A DNA stretch of 64,000 nt from [Muricauda] lutisoli (nom. illeg.). Its GTDB lineage: Bacteria; Bacteroidota; Bacteroidia; Flavobacteriales; Flavobacteriaceae. Below the pieces are notes generated by a model, which worked only from the letters and a program-made list of their open reading frames with translations, was not told the origin of the DNA and made no database searches. This document shows positions 55,690 through 63,768 of the stretch, piece by piece (position 1 is the stretch's first letter; the number at the start of each line of letters is the position of its first letter). The DNA is taken from NCBI RefSeq assembly GCF_017313105.1, contig NZ_JAFLND010000001.1, forward strand, positions 62,001-126,000, read 5' to 3'. The position numbers and the translations under genes are program-made.

Positions 55690-56625
55690 TTGAGAAAACA
55701 GATTACCAACACCATTCTTATGGTGCGCCCCGTGAACTTTAGGATGAACGAGCAAACTGCGGTCAATAATTATTTTCAAGAAGACCCGCACCTCAAAAAT
55801 GCCGAAATCAACAAAAAGGCACAGCGAGAGTTTGACCAATTTGTGGATGTGCTTCGGGAACATGGCGTTAATGTGATTACCATTGATGATAATATGGAAC
55901 AGGACACGCCAGATTCGATTTTTCCGAACAACTGGGTTTCTTTTCATGAGAGCGGAACCGTTTGTGTATACCCCATGTTTGCAGAAAATAGAAGAAAGGA
56001 ACGCAGGGAAGATGTTTTTGAGTTGTTGGAAGAGCATGGTTTTGTCATCAACAATATCATGGACTATACCGCTGCGGAAGATGAAGGTGTGTTTTTGGAA
56101 GGAACGGGCAGTATCCTAAAGGATAGGGTGAATCAAAAAGCATATTGCGCACTGTCCGAACGTGCCCACGAAGATCTTTTTATAGAATTCTGTGAAGATT
56201 TTGATTGCTTCCCGGTAATTTTTCATGCCAATCAAACTGTGGATGGCGAGCGACTGCCCATTTACCATACCAATGTGATGATGGCCATGGCAGAAACCTT
56301 TGCTGTGATCTGTTTGGACTCCATTGACGATAAAAAGGAACGGAAAAATGTGGTAGAGCACATCAAAATGGATGGAAAAGAAGTCATAAGGATCACGGAG
56401 GAACAAATGTGCCACTTTGCGGGGAACATGTTGCAGGTTATCGGTGCAGATGACCAACGTTATATGGTGATGAGTACACAGGCCTACAATAGCCTTACTG
56501 AACAACAGATCAACGCAATTGAAAAACACTGTGCCATAATTCACAGTCCTCTGGATACCATTGAGACCTGCGGCGGGGGTAGCGCTAGATGTATGATGGC
56601 CGAAGTATTTTTGCCAAAAGCTTAA
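55690..56625 (+). CDS. Pentein-fold hydrolase of the CtlX (citrulline hydrolase) type
   Basis: 311 residues, from TTG 55690: the first ten residues (RKQITNTILMVRPVNF) are family-conserved, so the later ATG 55720 would cut the fold. Motifs are IFPNNWVSFHESGTVCVYPM (78-97), a GTGSIL segment, His in YHTNVMMAMAETFAVICLD and the catalytic Cys301 in CGGGSARCMMAEVFLP. Related proteins are annotated as citrulline utilisation hydrolase CtlX, which would give ornithine. With the preceding ADI-like enzyme it could convert arginine to ornithine without carbamoyl phosphate. The role is inferred. Confidence 0.8.
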   Translation: MRKQITNTILMVRPVNFRMNEQTAVNNYFQEDPHLKNAEINKKAQREFDQFVDVLREHGVNVITIDDNMEQDTPDSIFPNNWVSFHESGTVCVYPMFAENRRKERREDVFELLEEHGFVINNIMDYTAAEDEGVFLEGTGSILKDRVNQKAYCALSERAHEDLFIEFCEDFDCFPVIFHANQTVDGERLPIYHTNVMMAMAETFAVICLDSIDDKKERKNVVEHIKMDGKEVIRITEEQMCHFAGNMLQVIGADDQRYMVMSTQAYNSLTEQQINAIEKHCAIIHSPLDTIETCGGGSARCMMAEVFLPKA

Positions 56626-56690
56626 ATTGCACTTTTGAAGGGATTTTAGAGGTGTAGCCCATCGATAATTTTAATTGAATAACTTCGACC

Positions 56691-57308
56691 ATGCGCAGAA
56701 ATTTTGAAATATTGGGTTTGTGTATGGGATGGTTTGCCGTTCTCGCCCAACTATACTTAATGCTACAGAACCGAGAGGCAGGTGTTATGGAGAGTTTGGT
56801 GCGATTTGTAAGTTTCTTTACCATACTCACCAATACCCTAGTGGCATTGTTCTTTACCGCCCGTGTATTTGGTGCGGACCAAAAACGGTTGGCACTTTTC
56901 CATAAAAAAGCAACGCCCATGGCGCTTACGGTTTTTATTGTGGTTGTGGGCCTAGTGTACCAATTGGTGTTGCGTGATATTTGGAACCCAACAGGTTTGC
57001 AAATGGTGGTGGACGAACTTTTGCATACCATCATCCCTGCGTTTATGTATGTGTATTGGCTCATGTTCTGTGCTAGGACCATTGTTACTTGGAAGCAACT
57101 CTTTAAATGGTTGCTATACCCTTTAGGGTATTTGGTTTTTGTGATGGTCCGAGGGCATTTTTCCGGATTTTATCCCTATCCTTTTTTTAATGTGACCGAA
57201 CTTGGTTGGGGAACAACCTTGTTGAATGTTGGGTTGGTATTTTTGCTAATACTTCTGATCATGGCAGCACTTTTTTTTCTGGGGAAACTACTTCAGCCAA
57301 AACACTGA
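56691..57308 (+). CDS. Pr6Pr-family integral membrane protein
   Basis: 205 residues with six hydrophobic helices (about 5-25, 36-60, 76-94, 106-127, 135-152, 177-198). Motifs FFTILTNTLVALFFTAR, VYQLVLRDIWNPTGLQ, DELLHTIIPAFMYVYWLMF and YPYPFFNVTELGWG are typical of Pr6Pr proteins, a widespread family of unknown function. It is 65 nt after the CtlX-type gene and need not be linked to it. REP-like repeats follow. Confidence 0.85.
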   Translation: MRRNFEILGLCMGWFAVLAQLYLMLQNREAGVMESLVRFVSFFTILTNTLVALFFTARVFGADQKRLALFHKKATPMALTVFIVVVGLVYQLVLRDIWNPTGLQMVVDELLHTIIPAFMYVYWLMFCARTIVTWKQLFKWLLYPLGYLVFVMVRGHFSGFYPYPFFNVTELGWGTTLLNVGLVFLLILLIMAALFFLGKLLQPKH

Positions 57309-57339
57309 ACAATCAATTGGCAAGGAGTAATAAACAATT

Positions 57340-57387
57340 TGTCATTCTGAACAACGTTCAGCATCTTATTGTTCGACATGAATGACA
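57340..57387. repeat. REP-like inverted repeat 1
   Basis: TGTCATTC (57340-57347) and GAATGACA (57380-57387) bound a 48-nt unit with an inner GAACAA/TTGTTC pair. It lies just after the Pr6Pr stop and begins a repeat-rich stretch to about 57535. It may act as a terminator or be a mobile REP-type relic. Confidence 0.6.
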
Positions 57388-57412
57388 CGGATTTTCTCAA
57401 AATCGTTTTTTT

Positions 57413-57438
57413 GTCATTTCGAGCGCAGTCGAGAAATG
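57413..57438. repeat. REP-like inverted repeat 2
   Basis: CATTTCGA and TCGAGAAATG form an imperfect stem around GCGCAG. The core GAGCGCAGTCGA resembles the GAGCGGAGTCGA-type repeats in the next unit and near 59790. Confidence 0.55.
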
Positions 57439-57478
57439 TCTTGTTATGACACAAATTGCACGAATTTTCACGAAGTAT

Positions 57479-57535
57479 CAGGTTTCACATCGAGTTGGTT
57501 CCTGAGCGGAGTCGAAGGAGCAGTCGAGAAACCTG
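57479..57535. repeat. REP-like unit overlapping the 3' end of the small acidic gene
   Basis: CAGGTTTC (57479-57486) and GAAACCTG (57528-57535) are perfect 8-nt inverted ends of a 57-nt unit whose centre is CCTGAGCGGAGTCGAAGG. The last 16 codons and the stop of the minus-strand gene 57485-57730 lie inside it. Confidence 0.6.
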
Positions 57536-57730
57536 GGAATGGTCCGGATTTCTCAATCCAACCACAATCCCTCGAAGCGCAGCGACCACTTGTTGTACCT
57601 CTTTACGGTCAAAGGTATCTTCTTCCAAATAAAACAGCATTTCTATAACCAAATCCAAAACTTTGGCCAGTTCTTCGGGAGAACCATAGCAGTCTTCAAT
57701 CCAATTTGTTAAAACCTCACTATGTTCCAT
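57485..57730 (-). CDS. Small acidic protein divergent from an XRE regulator
   Basis: 81 residues. Residues 1-60 are helical and acidic (MEHSEVLTNWIEDCYGSPEE, then EMLFYLEEDTFDRKEVQQVV). From residue 66 the sequence (QVSRLLLRLRSGTNSM) is encoded by a REP-like repeat, so the original C-terminus has probably been replaced or extended. No family is recognised. It is transcribed away from an XRE-type regulator with a 69-nt shared region that holds an operator-like palindrome; this layout suggests regulation by that protein. Confidence 0.5.
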   Translation of the reverse strand: MEHSEVLTNWIEDCYGSPEELAKVLDLVIEMLFYLEEDTFDRKEVQQVVAALRGIVVGLRNPDHSQVSRLLLRLRSGTNSM

Positions 57731-57742
57731 ATCAATCCAAAA

Positions 57743-57807
57743 CTTGCCATATATGGCATTAATAACCGTAAATATAACCCTTTTCTTGACTTGTCGAATA
57801 TGGCAAG
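57743..57807. promoter_or_regulatory. Operator-like palindrome and matching half-site between divergent genes
   Basis: TGCCATATATGGCA (57745-57758) is a perfect 14-nt palindrome. CTTGCCATA at its left (57743-57751) recurs as its exact reverse complement TATGGCAAG at 57799-57807, over the XRE gene start. Repeated half-sites of this kind fit binding by the XRE regulator itself. Confidence 0.6.
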
Positions 57808-58042
57808 TATGGAAAGGTCGGAAGTTTTAAAGAGAATCGGCGAAAATGTCAAAAAAGCGCGGCTTGAAAAAGGCTATACCCAAGTAGATCTTGTTGGTAA
57901 AATTGAAGCTCGAATCGACACGACCAATATTTCAAGAATAGAGAAGGGTAGAACCAATGCCACGATTCATACCTTGTACCGTATAAGTCAAGCCCTGGAA
58001 GTTCCCTTGTCCGACCTCTGCAATCTTGCAACTGAGGACTAA
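57800..58042 (+). CDS. XRE-family helix-turn-helix regulator
   Basis: 80 residues from ATG 57800 (ATG 57809 is equally possible; the open frame extending to 57722 crosses the operator and is rejected). The whole protein is one HTH_3 domain: VLKRIGENVKKARLEKGYTQ, NISRIEKGRTNATIHTLYRI and ALEVPLSDLC. No ligand or metalloprotease domain. It probably binds the palindrome upstream and controls itself and the divergent small gene. The gene ends 10 nt before a convergent gene. Confidence 0.88.
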   Translation: MASMERSEVLKRIGENVKKARLEKGYTQVDLVGKIEARIDTTNISRIEKGRTNATIHTLYRISQALEVPLSDLCNLATED

Positions 58043-58052
58043 CATCTAATCT

Positions 58053-59564
58053 CTATTCCTCCTCAGCGGTAAACCCACGAATGGCCTGGTTGGGCTCCAT
58101 AATGGTATAACCTTTCCAAAAATCGGGATCGTACCGTGGCAGGTAAGTGGCCCGAACCGTTTTATCTTCCTTATACGACTTGAACTCGTTTTCGGCAATG
58201 TTGTCTTGGTTGAACACTACCAGTTCCCATTTGGCGGTAATGTTCATCTGGAAGTCGATGTTCAGCTTTAATTCGTTTTGTTTACGGCGACCCTTTACGT
58301 GCTTGTTCTTTTCCACCACTTTTAATGGTCTGTCCACACCAAAGAATTTACCATCGGCCAATTCCATAAACTGAAGATCGTACTTGCCGTTGGGCAGTTT
58401 GGCAAATCGCATAGTGCCCTTGTACACCGTTTCGCGATAGGTAATGCCCAACAACCTGAAATTCCGTAGGCGTTGGGTGTTTGTAAAGTCCAGCCGCATT
58501 ACAGCAAAGTCCTCAATGTTAATGTAGAGCCGCCCCCTAAAATCCGCGCTGCTTCGCTTGGGCCAAAAATCAACGACGTATACTCCTGCATCGCCAATAT
58601 CGGCATAGCCTGCCAGTTGAAATTCGTAACGGCGGTTTTTGTCCACCAAATCCAATTTGGTGTCTTCTTTATAATACAATTGGCTCAGCATTTCCTTGAA
58701 CTGCCAACGTTGGCTGTCCGTTAAGCCGGAAACGCTGTCCTTCTTCACCTGTGCCTTTACTTTTTTCATTTGCTCCATCCGTTCATCGTCCATGGTGTCC
58801 AAAATGGAATCCACTTGTATTTTTTCGCTAAAAATCCCTGATTTGATTTTGAGGTAGGAGCCGGGCTTTACATTTTGAGCAAAGATGTCCTCCATATGTT
58901 CTGCCAATTCTTCAAAGGAGCTTACATCTCTCTTATCGTACAGGTCGGCCGCTTTTATAATGCTGAGCTTATACTCGGTGTTGTTCTTGTAGAGGTCGCC
59001 AAAACTCTCGGTATAGTGCGATGCATTTTTGGGGATCGATCGGGCAATACTGTCCATCAACTCCTTGTTCAGTTCCTTGATGGAAGATTTTTCAAACCCA
59101 AAATCCACTTTGTGCATATTGGCCAGTTCAGATTTACGAAGGAAAAAGCGTTGTTTTATAGGGGCTTTATTCACATTCCGAGGAATGTTTTCTATCATTT
59201 TATCAATGATATCATCTACCTCAAGCTCCTTGTCGAACACATAGACTCCGCTCAATTCGATTGCCTTGGCATGTAAAGGAACTAAACTATCCTGTAACTG
59301 TTCCAAAGTGAAGCCTTTTTTCTCATAGCCCATTGAGGTAACGTAGATGGAGTCGGGCAGGATAGTGCCTTGTTCCAGAACAAAACTGAAACGTCCCTCA
59401 TCGTTGGTAATAACGCCTTGGTGCTCCCCATACTGGATAGTGGCGTAGGGAATCCCTTTGTTGGTCTTGGCATCCACCAAGCGTGAACTAATGGTCTGGG
59501 CGGCCATGGGAAGTGCCATCAAAAGCGAAAAATAGGTAAGTGAAAAAGTCTGTTTAATGGACAT
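58053..59564 (-). CDS. Secreted protein with carboxypeptidase-regulatory-like domain
   Basis: 503 residues from ATG 59564. Signal peptide MSIKQTFSLTYFSLLMALPM ending about AAQ. Residues about 26-110 are a carboxypeptidase-regulatory-like beta-sandwich (SRLVDAKTNKGIPYATIQYG; GVITNDEGRFSF). The rest is a long periplasmic or surface domain ending in the DUF5686-like style (YVVDFWPKRSSADFRGRLYI, then TYRETVYKGTMRFAKLPNGK) without a recognised enzyme motif. Function unknown. A TACATTTG box lies only 3 nt before the ATG, so the transcript may be leaderless or the box fortuitous. Confidence 0.8.
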   Translation of the reverse strand: MSIKQTFSLTYFSLLMALPMAAQTISSRLVDAKTNKGIPYATIQYGEHQGVITNDEGRFSFVLEQGTILPDSIYVTSMGYEKKGFTLEQLQDSLVPLHAKAIELSGVYVFDKELEVDDIIDKMIENIPRNVNKAPIKQRFFLRKSELANMHKVDFGFEKSSIKELNKELMDSIARSIPKNASHYTESFGDLYKNNTEYKLSIIKAADLYDKRDVSSFEELAEHMEDIFAQNVKPGSYLKIKSGIFSEKIQVDSILDTMDDERMEQMKKVKAQVKKDSVSGLTDSQRWQFKEMLSQLYYKEDTKLDLVDKNRRYEFQLAGYADIGDAGVYVVDFWPKRSSADFRGRLYINIEDFAVMRLDFTNTQRLRNFRLLGITYRETVYKGTMRFAKLPNGKYDLQFMELADGKFFGVDRPLKVVEKNKHVKGRRKQNELKLNIDFQMNITAKWELVVFNQDNIAENEFKSYKEDKTVRATYLPRYDPDFWKGYTIMEPNQAIRGFTAEEE

Positions 59565-60014
59565 GATCAAATGTAGGGTTTCATTAATTAGACGCCTTTT
59601 GGGGGAGGAAAGGTTGTCTGCTAATTAGACGAACTTGGCGCGATTTTGTGACAAAGTGCGAAGAAAATCGGAATAGCCGATGGGGCTTAATAGTATTTTA
59701 ACAGGATGGGATTGGGTGTTGGGCCAAGGGTCAAAGTATTTGACACGAATTTGACGGATAATCCTGAATACTCTTTTCTTTGTCATTTTTGAGCGGAGTG
59801 AAGATTCTTTTTGCTCCTGAACTCGAACTTGAAAAAAGGGATTCTTCAGTAGCTACGCTTCTTCAGAATAATAGCACTGCGCTTGATTTTTGAAATTGTG
59901 CCCGCAAAAAAAAATCCAATCAATGCTTTGCATCTCTTTTGGCTGGATTCCGTGCCATAATTTAACTTCGCTCAGTCATCGCACGGAATGACATTTAAAA
60001 TATAAACATTGGGA
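59565..60014. other. 450-nt gene-free region with REP-like repeats
   Basis: No gene was seen. It carries degenerate repeats similar to those at 57340-57535: a TGTCATT stretch followed by GAGCGGAGTGAAG near 59782-59806, ATTCT/AGAAT arms at 59841-59869, and a clean hairpin at 59947-59989 ending GAATGACA. The outer TGTCATT and AATGACA arms bound about 210 bp, as in a decayed MITE. Confidence 0.5.
59947..59989. repeat. REP-like hairpin
   Basis: ATTCCGTGC (59947-59955) and GCACGGAAT (59981-59989) are perfect 9-nt inverted repeats around a 25-nt loop. It lies 26 nt downstream of the SDR/DUF2867 stop and may also serve as its terminator. Confidence 0.6.
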
Positions 60015-61439
60015 TTAATCAGTTTTGGCAATATTCTTGATCATGTTCCCAAAAATAAAGAGATGAAACGGCAGGACTGAATACCAATACAATCGTCCCA
60101 ATAAACCTTTCGGGCGGAAGGTTGCGGTTTGGTTCAGTACGCCGTCTTCGATTTTAAACTCCAACCAAGCTTCTCCAGGGGTCTTCATTTCGGCAAATAG
60201 GAGTAGACGCTTGGATTTTTTATCGGCCAGTAGTACTCGCCAAAAGTCCAAAGCATCCCCGGGAAAAATTTTATCGGGATGGGTACGTCCGCGTCGAAGT
60301 CCTGGTCCGCCGACCAACTTGTCCAGGAACCCTCGGACTTTCCATAGCCAATTACCGTAGTACCAGCCATTTTCGCCACCAATACGCCAAACGTTCTTTA
60401 AAACGGCCTCCTCATCTTTGATTCGGATGGATTTTTTGTCCCGTAGCACACCATATTTGGGTACTTGAATGTAATTTTCGAGGTCTTCTTTGATTTGCCC
60501 GCTAGCGATACTGTCCTTCCAACTGCTGATTACGAGGTTTTGTTCAATTTTTTTGAAGGCCAAGTCAATAGCTTCTTCATACGTGTGGGTTTCAATGCCC
60601 AACATCTCTTGTAATCGATTGTCTTGGGCCACGACCTCCATTTTCATACTGTCCACAAGGTTCATGGCCAATTTGTAGGAAGTGGAAGTGACAAAATAGA
60701 GCCAGTAAGAGGATAATTTTGGGGTCATCACAGGAACGGTAAAAATCCAATTTTTAAAGCCCCGTACCTTGGCGTAACCGTGGAGCATGTCTTTGTAGGT
60801 GAGAATATCTGGCCCGCCTATATCAAAAGATTGGTCGTAGGTTTCTTTGTTGCCCAGCACTTCGGTAAGGAACTGGATGACATCGCGAATGGCTATGGGC
60901 TGTGTTTTGGTGAGCACCCATTTCGGTGTGATCATCACGGGCAATTTTTCGCATAGATCGCGTATAATCTCAAAAGAGGAACTGCCCGATCCCACGATGA
61001 TTCCTGCACGGAGCACGGTAACATCAAAAGGGCCTTTGTAGAGGATTTCTTCCACATTTTTTCTGGAACTGAGGTGCTTGGAGAGTTCTTCATCATTCAC
61101 AATACCACTGAGGTAAATTACTTGCTTGCATTGGGTGTTCCCTAAAATGGTATTGAAGTTTTTGGCAGCTTGCGCTTCCTTTTCATCAAAATCCGTCACC
61201 GAAGAGGCCATGGAATGTATCAAGTAGTAGGCGGCATCAATGTCCTTGGGCACTTGATGTTTTTCAGGGTCATCCAAGAAATCAACTTCAACAACATCAA
61301 TTTTGGAACGGGTCTTTGCGTCGACCGAAAGCCGTTTTTCATCTCGTACGGCACAAACCACACTGTGCCCCATATCCAATAGTTTGGGCAATAAACGCAT
61401 CCCAATGTAGCCATTGGCTCCTGTCAATAATATTTTCAT
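60015..61439 (-). CDS. SDR-family protein with DUF2867 C-terminal domain
   Basis: 474 residues. The N-terminal atypical SDR/NAD(P)-binding domain starts MKILLTGANGYIGMRLLPKL and has the YLIHSMAS, IYLSGIVND and VLRAGIIVGSGSSSFE segments. The C-terminal DUF2867 domain (about 325-474) has VWRIGGENGWYYGNWLWKVR, RRGRTHPDKIFPGDALDFWR and LGRLYWYSVLPFHLFIFGNM. Substrate unknown; the DUF2867 part may bind a hydrophobic ligand. Its ATG overlaps the stop of the upstream 141-residue gene by 4 nt, so they are cotranscribed. Confidence 0.9.
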   Translation of the reverse strand: MKILLTGANGYIGMRLLPKLLDMGHSVVCAVRDEKRLSVDAKTRSKIDVVEVDFLDDPEKHQVPKDIDAAYYLIHSMASSVTDFDEKEAQAAKNFNTILGNTQCKQVIYLSGIVNDEELSKHLSSRKNVEEILYKGPFDVTVLRAGIIVGSGSSSFEIIRDLCEKLPVMITPKWVLTKTQPIAIRDVIQFLTEVLGNKETYDQSFDIGGPDILTYKDMLHGYAKVRGFKNWIFTVPVMTPKLSSYWLYFVTSTSYKLAMNLVDSMKMEVVAQDNRLQEMLGIETHTYEEAIDLAFKKIEQNLVISSWKDSIASGQIKEDLENYIQVPKYGVLRDKKSIRIKDEEAVLKNVWRIGGENGWYYGNWLWKVRGFLDKLVGGPGLRRGRTHPDKIFPGDALDFWRVLLADKKSKRLLLFAEMKTPGEAWLEFKIEDGVLNQTATFRPKGLLGRLYWYSVLPFHLFIFGNMIKNIAKTD

Positions 61440-61861
61440 AGATCTTCGAGGTTGGTGGGCAGGTTGTCCGCGCGGTGGTCCATTAATTTTCGGAAGAATC
61501 GTTGAATGGCCTTGGTGTCCGAACGTACTTTTATAAAGTAGTGGTCCATATAAATAGAGTAAATACCTATGTCTCCTTTGTACACATTCAATTTGTAATA
61601 GGGGATGATCAGCGCATAGGTCTCCAAACGGGAACGGAACCGGACAATTATGCCATTTGGGCGTATTTCAACATTACAGCTATTGGTACTATTGTCCAAA
61701 ACAAGCAGGTTGTAAATGTCGATACTGGCCTCGGTAATGTGTAATTTTGGGGAGCCTATCCCACCCATGGCAAAGCGCTCTTTCAAGGGTATTGTTTTAC
61801 CTACGGCCTCGTTAATTTTTTTGGTGATTTTTTTATCGTTGTAGGAGACGTTCAATAGCAT
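61436..61861 (-). CDS. Conserved hypothetical protein coupled to the SDR/DUF2867 gene
   Basis: 141 residues, no signal peptide. Mixed alpha/beta: KITKKINEAVGKTIPLKERF near the start, PKLHITEASIDIYNLLVLD in the middle and YMDHYFIKVRSDTKAIQRFF near the end. The middle (EIRPNGIIVRFRSRLETYAL) resembles a PH-like or beta-barrel fold by strand pattern only. No family is recognised. The stop overlaps the SDR start (ATGA); the gene is divergent from argS. Confidence 0.65.
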   Translation of the reverse strand: MLLNVSYNDKKITKKINEAVGKTIPLKERFAMGGIGSPKLHITEASIDIYNLLVLDNSTNSCNVEIRPNGIIVRFRSRLETYALIIPYYKLNVYKGDIGIYSIYMDHYFIKVRSDTKAIQRFFRKLMDHRADNLPTNLEDL

Positions 61862-61926
61862 ATCTAAAATTAATCAAATTACGGCGGACCGTTTGGTTTT
61901 GGTGTGGGAAAAGCCCAAAAAATGCG

Positions 61927-61934
61927 TAGTTTTG
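61927..61934 (+). promoter_or_regulatory. -7 promoter box of argS
   Basis: TAGTTTTG matches TAnnTTTG exactly, 21 nt before the argS ATG. The nearest upstream TTTG (61898-61901) is 25 nt away, longer than usual. Confidence 0.5.
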
Positions 61935-61955
61935 CGCCCTGAAAAGCCTTTATAG

Positions 61956-63734
61956 ATGAGTTTGCAGAACGATTTGACCCAAAAAGTAATCGAAGCGGTA
62001 AAACAACTGTACGAAGTTGAACTGCCTACGGTAGAATTTCAGCCTACCCGCAAGGATTTTGAGGGAGACATTACCGTAGTGGTATTTCCTATGTTACGCC
62101 ACGTAAAGGGGAATCCCGTCCAGATCGGGACAAAAATTGGGGAATACCTGGTTGAACATGTGGACAAGGTATCCAAATGCAATGTGGTTCAAGGCTTTTT
62201 GAACATTGTTATCGAGGATAGTTATTACTTAGACTTCTTCAACAGCATTTTTGATGAAACCGATTTCGGTTATGTAAAAACCCAGTCGGATGATGCCGTA
62301 ATGGTGGAATATTCATCCCCCAATACCAATAAGCCTTTGCACTTGGGGCACATCCGTAATAACCTTTTGGGATACTCCGTAGCGGAAATTTTGAAGGCAT
62401 CCGGTAAAAAGGTATATAAAACCCAGATCATCAATGATCGAGGTATCCACATCTGCAAAAGTATGTTGGCCTGGCAGAAGTTTGGTGAAGGCGAGACTCC
62501 CGAATCCTCCGGTTTAAAAGGAGACCATCTAGTAGGTAAGTACTACGTGGCTTTTGATAAAGCATATAAAGAACAGATTGCCGAATTGATCGAGGCTGGG
62601 ACAGAAAAGGAAAAAGCGGAAAAGGAGGCGCCAATTTTATTGGAAGCTCAGGATATGCTCCGTAAATGGGAAGCTGGAGATGCGGAAGTTGTTTCCCTTT
62701 GGAAAAAAATGAACGGTTGGGTGTACGATGGCTTTGATACCACCTACAAAAACTTGGGAGTTGATTTTGATACCCTGTACTATGAAAGCGATACCTATTT
62801 GTTGGGTCGCGACGTTGTAAAGGATGGATTGGAACGAGGCGTTTTCTTTAAAAAGGAAGATGGTAGTGTTTGGATCGATCTTACGGATGAAGGCCTCGAT
62901 GAAAAAATCGTGTTGCGTTCCGACGGTACGGCGGTGTATATGACACAGGATATCGGGACGGCCATTCAACGGGTTACCGATTTCCCTGATATCAACGGAA
63001 TGGTCTACACGGTGGGCAACGAGCAGGATTACCACTTTAAGGTGCTGTTTCTTATCCTTAAAAAGTTGGGCTATTCTTGGGCCGAGCAATTGTACCATTT
63101 AAGTTATGGAATGGTGGACCTGCCCAGCGGAAAAATGAAGAGTAGGGAAGGGACCGTAGTGGATGCGGACGACCTTATTAAAAATATGGAGGACACGGCC
63201 GAATCCATTTCCCAAGAATTGGGCAAATTGGACGGTTATTCGGAAGAGGAGAAAAAACAATTGTACCGAACCATAGGTTTGGGTGCCCTTAAATACTATA
63301 TTTTAAAAGTGGACCCGAAAAAGCGGATTCTTTTTAATCCTGAAGAGTCTGTGGATTTTCAAGGGAATACCGGGCCTTTTATCCAATATACCTACGCTAG
63401 AATCCAATCTATCTTGCGCAAGGCGGACAATGTCGGTTCGAGCGCTGTGGAGACCTCTTTGGACTTGCATGAAAAAGAAAAAGAGTTGTTGAAGCAGATC
63501 CAATTGTTCCCAGAAACGGTTCAGTTGGCAGCAGAAAATTTTAGCCCTGCCTTGATTGCGAATTACACCTACGATTTGGTCAAGGAGTTCAATTCCTTTT
63601 ATCAGCAAGTATCTATTTTAGGCGAGACCGATGAGCATAAGAAAAACTTTAGGGTACGGTTGTCCCAAAAAGTTGGCGAGGTGATTCAGTCGGCCTTCCG
63701 TTTGTTGGGTATTGATGTTCCTGAGCGGATGTAG
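61956..63734 (+). CDS. argS: Arginyl-tRNA synthetase
   Basis: 592 residues. The N-terminal Add-1 domain (1-100) is followed by the class I HIGH motif as HLGH (129-132, in SSPNTNKPLHLGHIRNN), a KMSK-type loop (GKMKSREGTVVDADDL, about 390-405) and the helical anticodon-binding domain with FIQYTYARIQSILRKA and a C-terminal FRLLGIDVPERM. The terminal Met ends the protein as in ArgS of other bacteria. It charges tRNA-Arg in the cytoplasm. Confidence 0.98.
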   Translation: MSLQNDLTQKVIEAVKQLYEVELPTVEFQPTRKDFEGDITVVVFPMLRHVKGNPVQIGTKIGEYLVEHVDKVSKCNVVQGFLNIVIEDSYYLDFFNSIFDETDFGYVKTQSDDAVMVEYSSPNTNKPLHLGHIRNNLLGYSVAEILKASGKKVYKTQIINDRGIHICKSMLAWQKFGEGETPESSGLKGDHLVGKYYVAFDKAYKEQIAELIEAGTEKEKAEKEAPILLEAQDMLRKWEAGDAEVVSLWKKMNGWVYDGFDTTYKNLGVDFDTLYYESDTYLLGRDVVKDGLERGVFFKKEDGSVWIDLTDEGLDEKIVLRSDGTAVYMTQDIGTAIQRVTDFPDINGMVYTVGNEQDYHFKVLFLILKKLGYSWAEQLYHLSYGMVDLPSGKMKSREGTVVDADDLIKNMEDTAESISQELGKLDGYSEEEKKQLYRTIGLGALKYYILKVDPKKRILFNPEESVDFQGNTGPFIQYTYARIQSILRKADNVGSSAVETSLDLHEKEKELLKQIQLFPETVQLAAENFSPALIANYTYDLVKEFNSFYQQVSILGETDEHKKNFRVRLSQKVGEVIQSAFRLLGIDVPERM

Positions 63735-63768
63735 AACCTCTTTATCTCCCTTTTAAAAAGGGAGAAGC

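Noticed and set aside
57340..57535. CRISPR array
   Set aside because: The repeats are inverted, unequal in length and unevenly spaced, without identical direct repeats.
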